From positions 3,410,001-3,474,000 of the forward strand of contig NZ_OU745390.1 in the NCBI RefSeq assembly GCF_916618955.1: DNA of 64,000 nt. The letters are read 5' to 3'. This DNA comes from Pseudomonas sp. Marseille-Q3773 (GTDB taxonomy: Bacteria; Pseudomonadota; Gammaproteobacteria; Pseudomonadales; Pseudomonadaceae). Position 1 is the first letter of the stretch. Each line of letters opens with the position of its first letter. The position numbers and the translations under genes are program-made. The notes below the pieces were generated by a model. It worked only from the letters and a program-made list of their open reading frames with translations. It was not told the DNA's origin and made no database searches. Shown here in pieces: positions 19,523-36,340 of the stretch.

Positions 19523-20719
19523 TTAATCAGCCTGGCGACGCAGGAATGCCGGGATATCGAGGTAGTCCAGGTCGTCCTGCGGGTTGAGTTTAGCCGCTGC
19601 AGCAGCGCCTGCATGGGCCTGGTTGCGCATCACGGTCGGGCGCTCCAGGTCGCGGTAGTTGACCGCAGGCTGCTCCTGGCGAACCGGCGCCGGGTTGGAT
19701 GCTTCATACGCCTGCTGGGCAGTCTGCAGGGTATTGTCGACCACCTTCACAGGCTTCTCGATGCGCGCGCCCAGGCCAGTGGCCACTACGGTCACGTGCA
19801 GCTCGTCACGCATGTCCGGGTCGATCACCGTGCCGACCTTGACCATGGCATGGTCGGAGGCGAAGGCTTCGATGATGCTACCCACGTCGGAGTACTCACC
19901 CAGCGACAGGTCCGGGCCGGCGGTGATGTTGACCAGGATGCCGCGGGCGCCCTGCAGGTTGACGTCTTCCAGCAGCGGGTTGCGGATGGCCGCTTCGGTC
20001 GCTTCGCGCGCACGGTTCGGGCCGCTGGCGCAGCCGGTACCCATCATGGCCATGCCCATTTCACCCATCACGGTGCGCACGTCGGCGAAGTCGACGTTGA
20101 TCATGCCCGGGCGCTTGATGATGTCGGAAATACCGCGCACCGCACCGGCGAGAACGTCGTCAGCCTTGGCGAAGGCGGACAGCAGGCTGGCATCCTTGCC
20201 CAGGATGGTCAGCAGCTTCTCGTTGGGGATGGTGATCAGCGAGTCGACGCTTTCGGCCAGCATGCGGATGCCTTCATCGGCGATCTGCATGCGCTTGCGG
20301 CCTTCGAACGGGAACGGACGGGTCACCACGGCAACGGTGAGAATGCCCATTTCCTTGGCCACTTCGGCGATGATCGGCGCAGCACCTGTACCGGTACCGC
20401 CGCCCATGCCAGTGGTGATGAACACCATGTTGGTGCCCTGCAACACTTCAGCGATGCGCTCACGGTCTTCCAGCGCGGCCTGGCGGCCGACTTCCGGGTT
20501 GGCACCGGCACCCAGGCCCTTGGTCACGCCAGTGCCCAATTGCAGGATGGTGCGCGCGCCGATGTTTTTCAGCGCCTGGGCATCGGTGTTGGCGCAAATG
20601 AACTCCACGCCTTCGATGCTGCTCTTGACCATGTGGTTGACGGCGTTGCCGCCACCACCGCCAACGCCGATCACCTTGATGACCGGGCTTTGCGGGACGT
20701 TGTCTACGAGCTCGAACAT
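19523..20719 (-). CDS. ftsZ: Cell division GTPase FtsZ
   Basis: Tubulin homologue that polymerises into the division ring. The 398-residue protein has the GTP signature GGGTGTGAAP, the T3 region ITTGMGGGTG, the T7 loop with NVDFADVRTVM (synergy loop Asp residues), a linker (about 320-380) and the conserved C-terminal peptide DYLDIPAFLRRQAD that binds FtsA and ZipA. The start at 20719 follows a GGAGAGGG ribosome-binding site. It is 55 bp downstream of ftsA. Confidence 0.98.
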   Translation of the reverse strand: MFELVDNVPQSPVIKVIGVGGGGGNAVNHMVKSSIEGVEFICANTDAQALKNIGARTILQLGTGVTKGLGAGANPEVGRQAALEDRERIAEVLQGTNMVFITTGMGGGTGTGAAPIIAEVAKEMGILTVAVVTRPFPFEGRKRMQIADEGIRMLAESVDSLITIPNEKLLTILGKDASLLSAFAKADDVLAGAVRGISDIIKRPGMINVDFADVRTVMGEMGMAMMGTGCASGPNRAREATEAAIRNPLLEDVNLQGARGILVNITAGPDLSLGEYSDVGSIIEAFASDHAMVKVGTVIDPDMRDELHVTVVATGLGARIEKPVKVVDNTLQTAQQAYEASNPAPVRQEQPAVNYRDLERPTVMRNQAHAGAAAAAKLNPQDDLDYLDIPAFLRRQAD

Positions 20720-20774
20720 TTTCCCTCTCCTTACAGTTCTCTAGTTGTCGCGCCTACCACTACTGCTTTGAAAC

Positions 20775-22031
20775 TTAGAAGTTGCCCTGGACCCAGCGCT
20801 TGAAGCGTTCAAGCACCGGAGCCTTCGGTTCATCGCCATAGCTGTTGTTGCTGCTGTTACCGGTCAGGGGCAGGTCTTCGGTCTGCTTCTGCAGGCCGTA
20901 GGTGAGCAAGCCCACGCCGGTGGAATAGATCGGGTTGCGAACCACGTCGCTCAGCCCCCGAACGCTGTGCGGCACGCCCAGGCGTACCGGCATGTGGAAG
21001 ATTTCCTCGGCCAGCTCCACGGCGCCTTCCATCTTCGCGGTGCCGCCGGTGAGGACGATGCCGGCCGGCACCAGGTCCTCGTAGCCGCTGCGGCGCAGCT
21101 CGGCCTGGATCAGGGTGAAGAGCTCGTCGTAACGCGGCTCCACCACCTCGGCCAGGGCCTGGCGCGACAGCTCGCGCGGTGGGCGGTCGCCCACGCTCGG
21201 CACCTTGATGGTCTCGCCGGCACCGGCCAGCTTGGCCAAGGCGCAGGCGTAGCGGATCTTGATTTCTTCGGCGTACTGGGTCGGCGTGCGCAGGGCCATG
21301 GCGATGTCGTTGGTCACCTGGTCGCCAGCGATCGGGATCACCGCGGTGTGACGAATCGCGCCCTCGGTGAAGATGGCGATATCGGTGGTGCCGCCGCCGA
21401 TGTCCACCAGGCACACGCCCAGCTCTTTTTCATCGTCGGTCAGCACCGAGTAGGCCGAGGCCAGCTGCTCGAGGATGATGTCGTCGATCTCCAGGCCACA
21501 GCGGCGTACGCACTTCTCGATGTTCTGCGCCGCGTTGACCGCACAGGTGACCACATGGACCTTGGCTTCCAGACGCACGCCAGACATACCCAGCGGCTCG
21601 CGCACGCCTTCCTGGTTGTCGATCACGTAGTCCTGCGGCAGGGTGTGCAGCACCCGCTGGTCAGCCGGGATGGCGACGGCCTGGGCGGCATCGAGCACAC
21701 GTTCCAGGTCAGCCAGGCTGACCTCGCGGTCGCGAATGGCGACGATGCCGTGGGAGTTCAGGCTGCGGATGTGGTTGCCGGCCACGCCAACGAACGCCGA
21801 GTGGATGCGGCAGCCGGCCATCAGTTGCGCTTCTTCGACAGCGCGCTGGATCGACTGCACGGTGGACTCGATGTTAACCACCACGCCTTTTTTCAGGCCG
21901 CGGGACGGATGGGTACCGATCCCGACGATTTCCAGGGTGCCGTCCTCGCCCACTTCGCCCACCAGCGCCACCACCTTGGAGGTGCCGATGTCCAGCCCGA
22001 CGATCATTTTGCCGCTATGCGCGTTTGCCAT
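20775..22031 (-). CDS. ftsA: Cell division protein FtsA
   Basis: Actin-like membrane anchor of the Z-ring. The 418-residue protein has the phosphate-1 motif VGLDIGTSKVVALVGEV, phosphate-2 VDIGGGTTDIAIF and the adenosine motif GIVLTGGTAKMEG. A C-terminal amphipathic membrane-targeting helix (ERFKRWVQGNF) is present. The start MANAHSGKMIVGLD is preceded by AGAGAGGCAGGA. The gene sits between ftsQ and ftsZ with a 14-bp gap to ftsQ. Confidence 0.97.
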   Translation of the reverse strand: MANAHSGKMIVGLDIGTSKVVALVGEVGEDGTLEIVGIGTHPSRGLKKGVVVNIESTVQSIQRAVEEAQLMAGCRIHSAFVGVAGNHIRSLNSHGIVAIRDREVSLADLERVLDAAQAVAIPADQRVLHTLPQDYVIDNQEGVREPLGMSGVRLEAKVHVVTCAVNAAQNIEKCVRRCGLEIDDIILEQLASAYSVLTDDEKELGVCLVDIGGGTTDIAIFTEGAIRHTAVIPIAGDQVTNDIAMALRTPTQYAEEIKIRYACALAKLAGAGETIKVPSVGDRPPRELSRQALAEVVEPRYDELFTLIQAELRRSGYEDLVPAGIVLTGGTAKMEGAVELAEEIFHMPVRLGVPHSVRGLSDVVRNPIYSTGVGLLTYGLQKQTEDLPLTGNSSNNSYGDEPKAPVLERFKRWVQGNF

Positions 22032-22045
22032 GGTCCTGCCTCTCT

Positions 22046-22915
22046 CTAATTCTTCGCAACGGCGGGTTGGGCCGTCGTCGGTGCAATCGGTTCCCGCCAT
22101 CCAACGGCAAGTCCGTTGGCGTATCGCAGATCGATGCGGGCGATGTTGGTGATCTGCTCTTTAAGGGTCTTGTCGTAAATGGCAATGAAACGGCGCATCT
22201 TCTCCACCAGATGGTCGCGCCCCAACAGCAGCTCGATACCCGGCCCGGCGCTGCTAGCACCGGTGGTCAGGAACCAGCTGCCTCGCTCGCGCAGCTCCAG
22301 GCGAGCGATGGAAAAGCCCAAGGGGCGCAGCATCTGGCTCAATACCTGATACTGCTGCATGACTTGTTGCTGCGCACGCTGCGGCCCGGCCAGCTGCGGC
22401 AGGTGCTCGTAGTTGGCCAGTTCGCGCGGGGTGAAGGCCTGGCCCTGGTTGTTGAGCAAGGCTTCGTCACCCCAGCGTGCTACCGGCAACTGTTCTTCCA
22501 GGTGGATCACCACCTCGTCGGGCCACACCCGGCGCACTTCGGCATGGGCGATCCACGGCATCTGCTCGAGCTCGGCACGCATCGCCGGCAGGTCGACACT
22601 GAAAAAGCTCGCCGCGACGTACGGCGCAATACGTTGCTGCACCGACTGCTGGCTGATGTAGCTGAGGTCGCCCTGCACGTCGATCTTGGTGATCGGCCGG
22701 TCAGCGTACGGCATCAGGCGAATGGCGCCTTCATAGGCACCAAAGCCGGCGGCCACCAGCACCACCGGCCACAGCAGGCGCTTCAGCCCGCCCAGGCTAG
22801 GCCGCGGCAGGCGCGCCGATACGGGCTCGTCGGCCACCAGCCGGCTGGCACCACGCGGCACCGGCTTGCTACGGCCGGTAACGGGTTGCTGCTGACGTAT
22901 CATCGCGCCTTGCAT
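22046..22915 (-). CDS. ftsQ: Cell division protein FtsQ
   Basis: Bitopic division protein that forms the FtsQBL complex. The 289-residue protein has a basic cytoplasmic N-terminus, one membrane segment (about 46-62, [17 protein letters not shown]), a POTRA domain (about 75-145, [19 protein letters not shown]) and a beta domain. Residues such as [19 protein letters not shown] are typical. An alternative start four codons later (MIRQQ) exists. It begins 5 bp after ddlB. Confidence 0.95.
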   Translation of the reverse strand: MQGAMIRQQQPVTGRSKPVPRGASRLVADEPVSARLPRPSLGGLKRLLWPVVLVAAGFGAYEGAIRLMPYADRPITKIDVQGDLSYISQQSVQQRIAPYVAASFFSVDLPAMRAELEQMPWIAHAEVRRVWPDEVVIHLEEQLPVARWGDEALLNNQGQAFTPRELANYEHLPQLAGPQRAQQQVMQQYQVLSQMLRPLGFSIARLELRERGSWFLTTGASSAGPGIELLLGRDHLVEKMRRFIAIYDKTLKEQITNIARIDLRYANGLAVGWREPIAPTTAQPAVAKN

Positions 22916-22920
22916 GATGG

Positions 22921-25314
<2,394 letters not shown>

Positions 25315-25322
<8 letters not shown>

Positions 25323-26394
25323 GGACCACCTCCAGGCAGATATCGACCACGGTGCTGGTTGCAGCAGGTTTGGCCAGGCGCCGCGCGGTGCCTGCCATGA
25401 CGTTGAGTTTCTCGGGTTGCATCAGCACCTCGTTCAGGCGTTCAGCGAGCTGCGCTGCGCCAGTTGTCGCTTGCGGCATGAGGAAGGCAGCACCTTCCCG
25501 GGCCAGATATTGGGCGTTGTGGGTCTGGTGGTCGTCGATGGCGTGGGGCAATGGCACCAGCAGCGAAGGCAGGCCCGCTGCCGCCAGCTCGCTGACGGTC
25601 AGGGCGCCGGCCCGGCACACCACCATGTCGGCCCAGCCATAGGCCTGGGCCATGTCCTTGATGAAGGGCTCTACCTGAGCCTCGACACCAGCCTCGCGGT
25701 AACGCTCGGCGGTAATCGGCGCGTGTTGCTTGCCGGCCTGGTGGAACACCTCTGGCCGCAGCGCAGCGGGCACTTCGGACAGGGCCTTAGGCAACAATTT
25801 GTTCAATGGTTCCGCGCCCAGGCTGCCACCGAGCACCAACAGGCGCGCGCGACGCTCGACCAGGGGCGCGCGCTGCGCGTCCATGAACAGCTCCGGGCGC
25901 ACCGGGTTGCCGGTGGTGCGGCGTTTGTCGCTGGCCTCGAAGGTGTCCGGGAAAGCTTCGCAGACCCGCGCAGAGAGTGGCACCAGCAACCGATTGGCGG
26001 TACCGGCACGGGCATTCTGCTCGTGGATCACCAGCGGCACGCCGCACAGCCGCGCGGCCACGCCGCCGGGGCCGGTGACGTAGCCGCCAAAGCCCAGCAC
26101 GCATACCGGCTCAAGCTGGCGGATGATGCGCCGTGCCTGCAGCACGGCCTTGACCAGGGTGAACGGCGCCTTGAGCAACGACAGCTTGCCCTTGCCGCGC
26201 AGGCCGCTGACCTGGATCAGGTGCAACGGCAGGCCAGCCTGGGGCACCAGCTCGTTCTCGATACCACGCGGGGTGCCCAGCCAGTGCACGCTGTAACCGC
26301 GGGCCTGGAACTCACGGGCGCAGGCCAGCGCCGGGAACACGTGGCCCCCGGTGCCGCCAGCCATGATCAGTACGTTTTTGCCGTCAGCGGCCAT
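25315..26394 (-). CDS. murG: UDP-GlcNAc:undecaprenyl-PP-MurNAc-pentapeptide transferase MurG
   Basis: Peripheral membrane glycosyltransferase that converts lipid I to lipid II. The 359 residues contain the N-terminal G-loop [14 protein letters not shown], the second loop [26 protein letters not shown], and the UDP-GlcNAc-binding [13 protein letters not shown] and [20 protein letters not shown]. The start MAADGKNVL at 26394 has a GAGGAG site; the open frame upstream is only the overlap with ftsW (11 nt). Confidence 0.97.
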
Positions 26395-27598
26395 GACTGG
26401 TCTCCTCGGCAAAATCGCTTTCGCTGAATTCGTGTTCCTCGCTACCCAGATGCGTGCGGCTTTCCCACTCGATGCGCAGCAACAGGCCCACGCAGGCACA
26501 GCAGATCACCAGCGAGCTGCCGCCGTAACTGAGGAACGGCAGGGTCAGACCCTTGGTCGGCAGCAGGCCGACGTTCACGCCGATGTTGATCAGGAACTGG
26601 CCAATCCACAGGAAGGCCAGCCCGAACGCGACATAGGCGGCAAAGAACTGCTTGGCCTTTTCGGCCCACAGGCCGATGTACAGGGCCCGTACGGTAACGA
26701 ACACGAACAGTGCGATGGTCAGCAGCGAACCGACTACACCGAGCTCCTCGGCGAGGACCGAGAACACGAAGTCGGTGTGCGCTTCCGGCAGGTAGAACTG
26801 CTTCTGCACGCTGTTGCCCAGGCCAACGCCCAGCCACTCGCCACGGCCGAAGGCAATCAGCGCCTGGGTCAGCTGGTAGCCCGAGCCGAACTGATCAGAC
26901 CACGGGTCGGTGAAGGTGATCAGGCGCGCCATGCGGTAAGGCTGCGCCTGTACCAGGACGAACACCGCCACCACCGCCAGCACAACCATCAGGCTGAAGC
27001 GGAACAGCCCGACACCGCCAAGGAACAACATGGCAGCCGCCGCGCCCATCATCACCACGGTGGCGCCGAAGTCCGGCTCCATCAGCAGCAGGGCAGCCAT
27101 GGGCAGCAGCACGATGAACGGCTTGAAGAAGCCCATCCAGGTTTCACGCACCTCGGTCTGCCGACGTACCAGGTAGCCGGCCAGGTACACGACCACGAAC
27201 ACCTTGGCAATTTCCGAAGGCTGCACGTTGAAGAAGCTGAAACCGATCCAGCGCATGGAACCGTTCACTTCACGGCCAATACCAGGCACCAGCACCAGCA
27301 CCAGCAAGCCGAAGGCGCCCAGCAGCATCATGAAGCCCATGCGCTGCCAGGTGGCGATCGGCACCATCATGGTCGCGCCACAGGCCACCAGGCCAAGGAA
27401 GACGTACACCAGGTGGCGGAACATGTGATAAAGCGGATTGCCCGACTGCACCGCAGCCACTTCCGAAGAGGCCGAGGTGATCATCACCAGGCCCAGGCCC
27501 AGCAATGCCAGGCAGCCGGCAAGCATCGGGAAGTCCAGGTCGATGCCTCGACCGCTGATCAGCGGCGACGGGTACGGCTTGAGGATGCCAAAGATCAT
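26384..27598 (-). CDS. ftsW: SEDS peptidoglycan polymerase FtsW
   Basis: Septal SEDS-family glycosyltransferase working with FtsI. The 404-residue polytopic protein has about 10 membrane segments, and the family signatures FFNVQPSEIAKVFVVVYLAGYL, the catalytic-loop region PEAHTDFVFSVLAEELG and GLTLPFLSYGGSSLV. The start MIFGILKPYPSPL at 27598 has AGGAGG at good spacing and overlaps murD by 4 nt. A hydrophilic C-terminal tail (about 385-404) is cytoplasmic. Confidence 0.96.
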   Translation of the reverse strand: MIFGILKPYPSPLISGRGIDLDFPMLAGCLALLGLGLVMITSASSEVAAVQSGNPLYHMFRHLVYVFLGLVACGATMMVPIATWQRMGFMMLLGAFGLLVLVLVPGIGREVNGSMRWIGFSFFNVQPSEIAKVFVVVYLAGYLVRRQTEVRETWMGFFKPFIVLLPMAALLLMEPDFGATVVMMGAAAAMLFLGGVGLFRFSLMVVLAVVAVFVLVQAQPYRMARLITFTDPWSDQFGSGYQLTQALIAFGRGEWLGVGLGNSVQKQFYLPEAHTDFVFSVLAEELGVVGSLLTIALFVFVTVRALYIGLWAEKAKQFFAAYVAFGLAFLWIGQFLINIGVNVGLLPTKGLTLPFLSYGGSSLVICCACVGLLLRIEWESRTHLGSEEHEFSESDFAEETSHGR

Positions 27599-28947
27599 GC
27601 AAGGCCTCCTGCTGCCTGGGCGAACAGGCGCCCGCGTTCTTCGAAGTTGCGGAACATGTCGAGGCTGGCGCAGGCCGGCGACAGCAGCACGGCATCGCCG
27701 GCCTGGGCCAGTTCGGCGCATTGCTGCACGGCCTCGTCAAGCGTCCTGACCCGCACCAGCGGCACGCCATCGCCAAGGGCTTGGGCCAGGCGCTCGGCAT
27801 CACGGCCAAGCAGCACCACGGCGCGGCAGAAGCGCTGGACCGGCTCGCGCAGTGCGGCGAAATCGGCCCCCTTGCCATCACCACCGGCAATCAGCACCAG
27901 CTTGCCCTCGATATCGGCGCCCAGGCCTTCGATGGCAGCCAGGGCGGCACCGACGTTGGTGGCCTTGGAATCGTCGTACCAGTTCACCCCGTTGCGCTCG
28001 CGTACCCACTGGCAACGGTGAGCCAGCCCGGTGAACTCGCGCAGGGCTTCGAGCATGGGTTCGAACGGTAGGCCGGCAGCATGCCCCAGGGCCAGCGCCG
28101 CCAGCGCGTTGCTCTGGTTGTGGGCGCCACGAATCTTCAGCTCGCGCACCGGCATCAGCAGCTGGAACTCGAACGCCAGGTATTTCTCGCCGTCGACTTC
28201 ACGCAGGCCAAAGGCCTTGAAGTCCGGCTGGTTGAGGCCGAAGGTCCAGCACGGGCGGCCTTCCACCGGCAGCGGTCGGCTCAGCGCGTCCTGGCGGTTG
28301 ACCACGACCTGGCGCGCGCCACGGAAGATCCGGTGCTTGGCCAGGTGGTAGGCCGGCAGGCCGCTGTAACGGTCCATGTGGTCTTCGCTGATGTTCAGCA
28401 CGGTCGCCACTTCAGCGTTGAGCTGGTCGGTGGTTTCCAGCTGGAAGCTGGACAGTTCCAGCACGTACAGCTCGACGTCGTCGGCCAGCAGGTCCAGCGC
28501 CGGGGTACCGAGGTTACCGCCGACCGCGACGCGCTTGCCGGCCTTGGCGGCCATGTCGCCGACCAGGGTGGTCACGGTGCTCTTGGCGTTGGAACCACTG
28601 ATGGCAATGATCGGCGCCTTGGCATGGCGGGCGAACAGTTCGATGTCACCCGACAGCTTCACGCCACGCGCCGCCGCCTGCTGCAGCGCCGGCGTGGCCA
28701 GGGCCAGGCCGGGGCTCACGTACAGCTCGTTGGCGCGGCACAGGAAGTCCACGTCCAGCTCACCACAGCGCACTTCCACCTGCGGGTAATCACGGCGCAG
28801 GGTGTCCAGTTCCGGCGGTTGCTCGCGAGTGTCGGCGACCGCAAAGGCAATGCCCCGGCTCGCCAGGAAGCGAACCAGGGACATGCCGCTCTTGCCGAGG
28901 CCGACAACGATGCGGAATTGGTCGGAAGCGATCAGAGACACGCTCAT
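27595..28947 (-). CDS. murD: UDP-N-acetylmuramoyl-L-alanine--D-glutamate ligase MurD
   Basis: Adds D-Glu to UDP-MurNAc-L-Ala. The 450-residue protein has IVVGLGKSGMSLVRFLA at the N-terminus and central-domain signatures LELSSFQLET and NISEDHMDRY, plus the C-terminal DDSKATNVGAALAA, LIAGGDGKGADF and LLSPACASLDMF. The P-loop reads SGSNAKSTVTT, with Ala121 where most Mur ligases have Gly. The gene begins directly after the mraY stop and overlaps ftsW by 4 nt. Confidence 0.97.
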   Translation of the reverse strand: MSVSLIASDQFRIVVGLGKSGMSLVRFLASRGIAFAVADTREQPPELDTLRRDYPQVEVRCGELDVDFLCRANELYVSPGLALATPALQQAAARGVKLSGDIELFARHAKAPIIAISGSNAKSTVTTLVGDMAAKAGKRVAVGGNLGTPALDLLADDVELYVLELSSFQLETTDQLNAEVATVLNISEDHMDRYSGLPAYHLAKHRIFRGARQVVVNRQDALSRPLPVEGRPCWTFGLNQPDFKAFGLREVDGEKYLAFEFQLLMPVRELKIRGAHNQSNALAALALGHAAGLPFEPMLEALREFTGLAHRCQWVRERNGVNWYDDSKATNVGAALAAIEGLGADIEGKLVLIAGGDGKGADFAALREPVQRFCRAVVLLGRDAERLAQALGDGVPLVRVRTLDEAVQQCAELAQAGDAVLLSPACASLDMFRNFEERGRLFAQAAGGLA

Positions 28948-30030
28948 CTACCTCAGTTTCAGGGTTGCAAGGCCGATCAGCACCAGGATCACGGTGATGA
29001 TCCAGAAGCGGACGATCACCCGTGGCTCCGGCCAGCCTTTGAGTTCAAAGTGGTGGTGGATCGGCGCCATGCGGAACACGCGTTTGCCGGTCAGCTTGAA
29101 GGAGGCGACCTGGATCACCACCGACAGGGTTTCCATGACGAACACGCCGCCCATGATGAACAGCACGATCTCCTGGCGGACGATCACGGCGATGGTGCCC
29201 AGCGCGGCGCCCAGCGCCAGTGCGCCGACGTCACCCATGAACACCTGGGCCGGGTAGGTGTTGAACCACAGGAAGCCCAGGCCGGCACCGATCAGGGCGC
29301 CGCAGAACACGATCAGCTCGCCGGAGCCCGGCACGTAGGGAATCAGCAGGTATTCGGCGAACTTCACGTTACCCGACAGGTAGCAGAAGATGCCCAGGGC
29401 GCCGCCGACCATCACCGTCGGCATGATCGCCAGGCCGTCGAGGCCGTCGGTGAGGTTGACCGCGTTGCTCGAGCCGACGATGACGAAGTAGGTCAGCACG
29501 ACGAAGCCGATGCCCAGTGGAATGGTGACATCCTTGATGAACGGCAGGATCAGCGTGGTCTCGACGCTGGTCGGCGCGGTCTTGTACAGGAACACGGCCG
29601 CAGCCAGGCCAAACACCGACTGCCAGAAGTACTTCCAGCGGCTTGGCAGGCCCCGCGAATTCTTCTCGATCACCTTGCGGTAGTCGTCGACCCAGCCAAT
29701 GGCACCGAAGGCCAGGGTCACGATCAGCACCACCCACACGTAACGGTTGGTCAGGTCGGCCCACAGCAGGGTGCTGACGGCAATGGCCGACAGGATCAGC
29801 GCGCCACCCATGGTCGGGGTGCCGGATTTGGACAGGTGCGATTGCGGGCCGTCGTTACGTACGGCCTGGCCGATCTGGCGGATTTGCAGGGTACGGATCA
29901 TCCACGGCCCCAGCCACAGCGCCAGCGACAACGCGGTCAGTACACCAAGGATCCCGCGCAGGGACAGGTACTGGAAGACCGCGAAGCCTTTGTGGAACTG
30001 TTGCAGATACTCGGCCAACAGCAGCAGCAT
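28948..30030 (-). CDS. mraY: Phospho-MurNAc-pentapeptide transferase MraY
   Basis: Integral membrane enzyme that makes lipid I from UDP-MurNAc-pentapeptide and undecaprenyl phosphate. The 360 residues have about 10 TM segments with catalytic-site motifs [35 protein letters not shown] and [11 protein letters not shown], and the HHHFELKGW loop. The ATG at 30028-30030 shares one base with the murF stop (TAATG) and follows GGGGAG. The stop abuts the murD ATG with no gap. Confidence 0.97.
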   Translation of the reverse strand: MLLLLAEYLQQFHKGFAVFQYLSLRGILGVLTALSLALWLGPWMIRTLQIRQIGQAVRNDGPQSHLSKSGTPTMGGALILSAIAVSTLLWADLTNRYVWVVLIVTLAFGAIGWVDDYRKVIEKNSRGLPSRWKYFWQSVFGLAAAVFLYKTAPTSVETTLILPFIKDVTIPLGIGFVVLTYFVIVGSSNAVNLTDGLDGLAIMPTVMVGGALGIFCYLSGNVKFAEYLLIPYVPGSGELIVFCGALIGAGLGFLWFNTYPAQVFMGDVGALALGAALGTIAVIVRQEIVLFIMGGVFVMETLSVVIQVASFKLTGKRVFRMAPIHHHFELKGWPEPRVIVRFWIITVILVLIGLATLKLR

Positions 30031-31389
30031 TAATGTTTCTCCCCGCTGGCACCGCACAATGCCGCCACGACGTTTTCCATCGCAGCGCTGCGCGAGCCCT
30101 TGATCAAGATAGTGGTGTCGCTGGCATTCTCGGCACTAACTGCGTCGATCAGCTCAGCTTGAGTAGCGAAATGGTGCCCATTGGCGCCGAACGCTTTCAC
30201 CGCATGGGCCATGTTGAGCCCCACTGCATAAAGAGCGTCGACCTTGCCTCGCGCGTAAGCGCCCACCTGACGGTGGCCGTCTTCCGCCCATTGCCCCAGT
30301 TCGCCGATATCTCCAAGCACCAGAACGGTGCGCCCGGAAAAGCCGGCGAGTATATCAACGGCTGCGCACATGGAGGTGGGATTTGCGTTGTAACTGTCGT
30401 CGATCACCCGCACACCGTTCGCTGCGATCTGCGCTACGGTACGCCCCTTGACTGGTTGCACGGCAGCCAGACCGGCAGCAATACCGCTCAGGCTCAGACC
30501 AACGGCATGCGCTGCAGCGGCAGCGGCCAGGGCGTTGCTGACGTTGTGCGTGCCCAGCAGGTTCAGCTGCACCGGCACGCTGCCGTCAGGCCCGTGCAAG
30601 GTGAACGACGGGCAGCCACGGGCGTCACGCCCGATGTCGCTGGCGTGGAAGTCGGCCTGCGGGTTGTCCAGGGCAAAGCTGACAATGCGGTGGTTGCCGG
30701 CGCGCTTGCGCCAGATATCGAACGCCTTGTCCGCCAGGTTGAGGATGGCGGTACCGCCCTCGACCAGGCCTTCGAGGATTTCACCCTTGGCTTCGACGAT
30801 CTTCTCCGGGCCGCCGAACTCGCCGACGTGGGCGGTACCGGCGTTGTTGATGATGACCACCTGCGGCCGGGTCAGACCTACGGTGTAGCGGATCTCGCCA
30901 ATCCGCGAAGCGCCCAGCTCGATCACTGCGGCGCTGTGCTCGGGGGCAATCTCCAGCAGGGTCAGCGGCGCGCCGAGGTCGTTGTTGAGGTTGCCGCGGG
31001 TGGCATGTACCAGGCCACGGGTACGCAGGATGCTGGCCAGCATCTCCTTGACCGTAGTCTTGCCGCTGGAACCGGTAATGGCCACCACCGGCTTGTCGAA
31101 GGCTGCACGGTTCAGCGCGCCAAGCTGGCCGAGGGCCAGGCGGCAGTCGGCGACCAGCAGCTGCGGCAGGTCGACCTCGGTCACTTCGCGTTCGACCAAC
31201 GCCGCCACGGCGCCCTTGGCCTTCACATCGGTCAGGTAGTCATGGCCATCGAAACGCGGGCCAGCCAGGGCGACGAACAATTGCCCGGCGCTGACACTAC
31301 GGCTGTCGATACTGACGCCGGTGAACGTCGCGTCTGTACCTATCTGCTGACCACCCAGTGCTGTGGTCAGCTGGCTGAGTGACATCGGC

Positions 31390-31397
<8 letters not shown>
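30030..31397 (-). CDS. murF: UDP-MurNAc-tripeptide--D-Ala-D-Ala ligase MurF
   Basis: Adds the D-Ala-D-Ala dipeptide to complete the UDP-MurNAc-pentapeptide. The 455-residue protein shows the P-loop [32 protein letters not shown], the central [13 protein letters not shown], and the C-terminal [17 protein letters not shown] and VLGDIGELG. The start [10 protein letters not shown] at 31397 has GGGAGG upstream and overlaps murE by 8 nt. An internal ATG four codons later is also possible. Confidence 0.96.
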
Positions 31398-34908
<3,511 letters not shown>

Positions 34909-34912
<4 letters not shown>

Positions 34913-35856
34913 CGCAGCTTCTCCGCCACTCGCATGACGGCGCTGCGCGCCCGCGGGTTGGCCTTGAGCTCGGCGTCGGAGGCGACCTGCGCCTTGCCGA
35001 TGAGCCGGTTTTTCGGTTCGAAGCCCCTGTGCTGTCCCGGCAGGTTGCGCGGCAGGTTGTCAGCCTCGCCCTTGGCCAACTTGCGCATGAACAGCTTGAC
35101 GATGCGGTCTTCCAGCGAATGGAAGCTGATCCCCGCCGGGCGGCCCCCCACTTCCAGCGCATCGATCGCGGCTTCCAGACCCGCCTCGAGGTCACCGAGT
35201 TCGTTATTGACGTGAATGCGCAGGCCCTGAAACGCACGGGTCGCCGGGTTCTTGCCCTTCTCCCAGGCCGGGTTGGCCACTTTCAGCACTTCGGCGAGAT
35301 CGCCGGTGCGGGTAAACGGCTGCTGTTCGCGGCGCTGCACCACGGCGCGGGCCATGCGCTTGGCGAAACGCTCTTCGCCGTATTCCTTGAATACCCGGGC
35401 AATTTCTTCTTCAGGGGCCGTGGCGATGAACTCGGCGGCGCTGATGCCCTGGTCTGGGTTCATGCGCATGTCCAGCGGGCCATCATTGAGGAAGCTGAAG
35501 CCGCGCTCGGGGTCATCCAGCTGCGGCGAGGACACGCCCAGGTCCAGCAACACGCCGCTGACCTTGCCATGCAGGCCGCGCTCGGCCACCTCCGCGCCCA
35601 GCTCGGCAAAGCTGCGCTGCACAATGATAAAGCGGCCGTCTTCGGCCGCCAGCGCTTGCCCGGTGGCAATCGCCTGTGGATCCTTGTCGAACCCCAGCAG
35701 CCGCCCTTGCGGCCCGAGCTTGCTGAGAATCAGCCGGCTGTGTCCGCCACGGCCGAAGGTGCCGTCCAGATAGCAACCGTCGGCGCGCAGGGCCAATGCC
35801 TCGACAGCCTCGTCGAGCAGGACGGTAATGTGGTTGAAGCCGCTATCTATGGTCAC
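34909..35856 (-). CDS. rsmH: 16S rRNA (cytosine-1402-N4)-methyltransferase RsmH (MraW)
   Basis: SAM-dependent methyltransferase acting on C1402 of 16S rRNA. The 315-residue protein has [13 protein letters not shown], the SAM-binding segment [34 protein letters not shown] and [13 protein letters not shown], all typical. The start is GTG (35854-35856) and overlaps the mraZ stop by 4 nt. RsmI, which methylates the same nucleotide on the ribose, is encoded about 1.2 kb upstream in the same direction. Confidence 0.96.
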
Positions 35857-36308
35857 AGGATCAGGTCACGCAATTCGTCGGGCATGGCGCCCGGTTGTTG
35901 AATAGCTGCAAGGTCGGCTGCCGAAACCGCGTTCCAGGCATCTTCATCCCACAGCTGGAATTTGTTCAGTTGCCCCACCAGCATCGCCTTCTTGTCGAGC
36001 CTGGCGTACTCACGCAAACGGGGCGGCACCAGGAAACGCCCGCTGCCATCGAGCTCCAGGTCAACCGCGTTACCGATCAGCAGACGCTGCAGGCGACGGT
36101 TTTCCTCACGCAACGATGGCAAGGCACGCAACTTGGCTTCTATCTGTTCCCACTCATCGAGGGGATAAACACACAAGCAGGGGTCAACGGCGTCGATGGT
36201 CACGATCAGCTGACCATTGCAACGCGAATCGAGCTCGTCACGGTACCGGCTCGGCATGGCGAGACGTCCCTTGGCATCGAGGCTGACGGCGTTGGCTCCG
36301 CGGAACAC
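35853..36308 (-). CDS. mraZ: Transcriptional regulator MraZ
   Basis: First gene of the dcw cluster; an AbrB-like DNA-binding protein that represses its own operon. The 151-residue protein starts with GTG (36306-36308), giving [20 protein letters not shown], and contains two MraZ repeats with the second [17 protein letters not shown] longer TTG-initiated frame exists, but the GTG start has GGGGA at 9 nt and the usual length. Operator-like repeats lie just upstream. Confidence 0.95.
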   Translation of the reverse strand: MFRGANAVSLDAKGRLAMPSRYRDELDSRCNGQLIVTIDAVDPCLCVYPLDEWEQIEAKLRALPSLREENRRLQRLLIGNAVDLELDGSGRFLVPPRLREYARLDKKAMLVGQLNKFQLWDEDAWNAVSAADLAAIQQPGAMPDELRDLIL

Positions 36309-36340
36309 GGCTGCGATTCCCCACAATGTTATCTTTTTTG

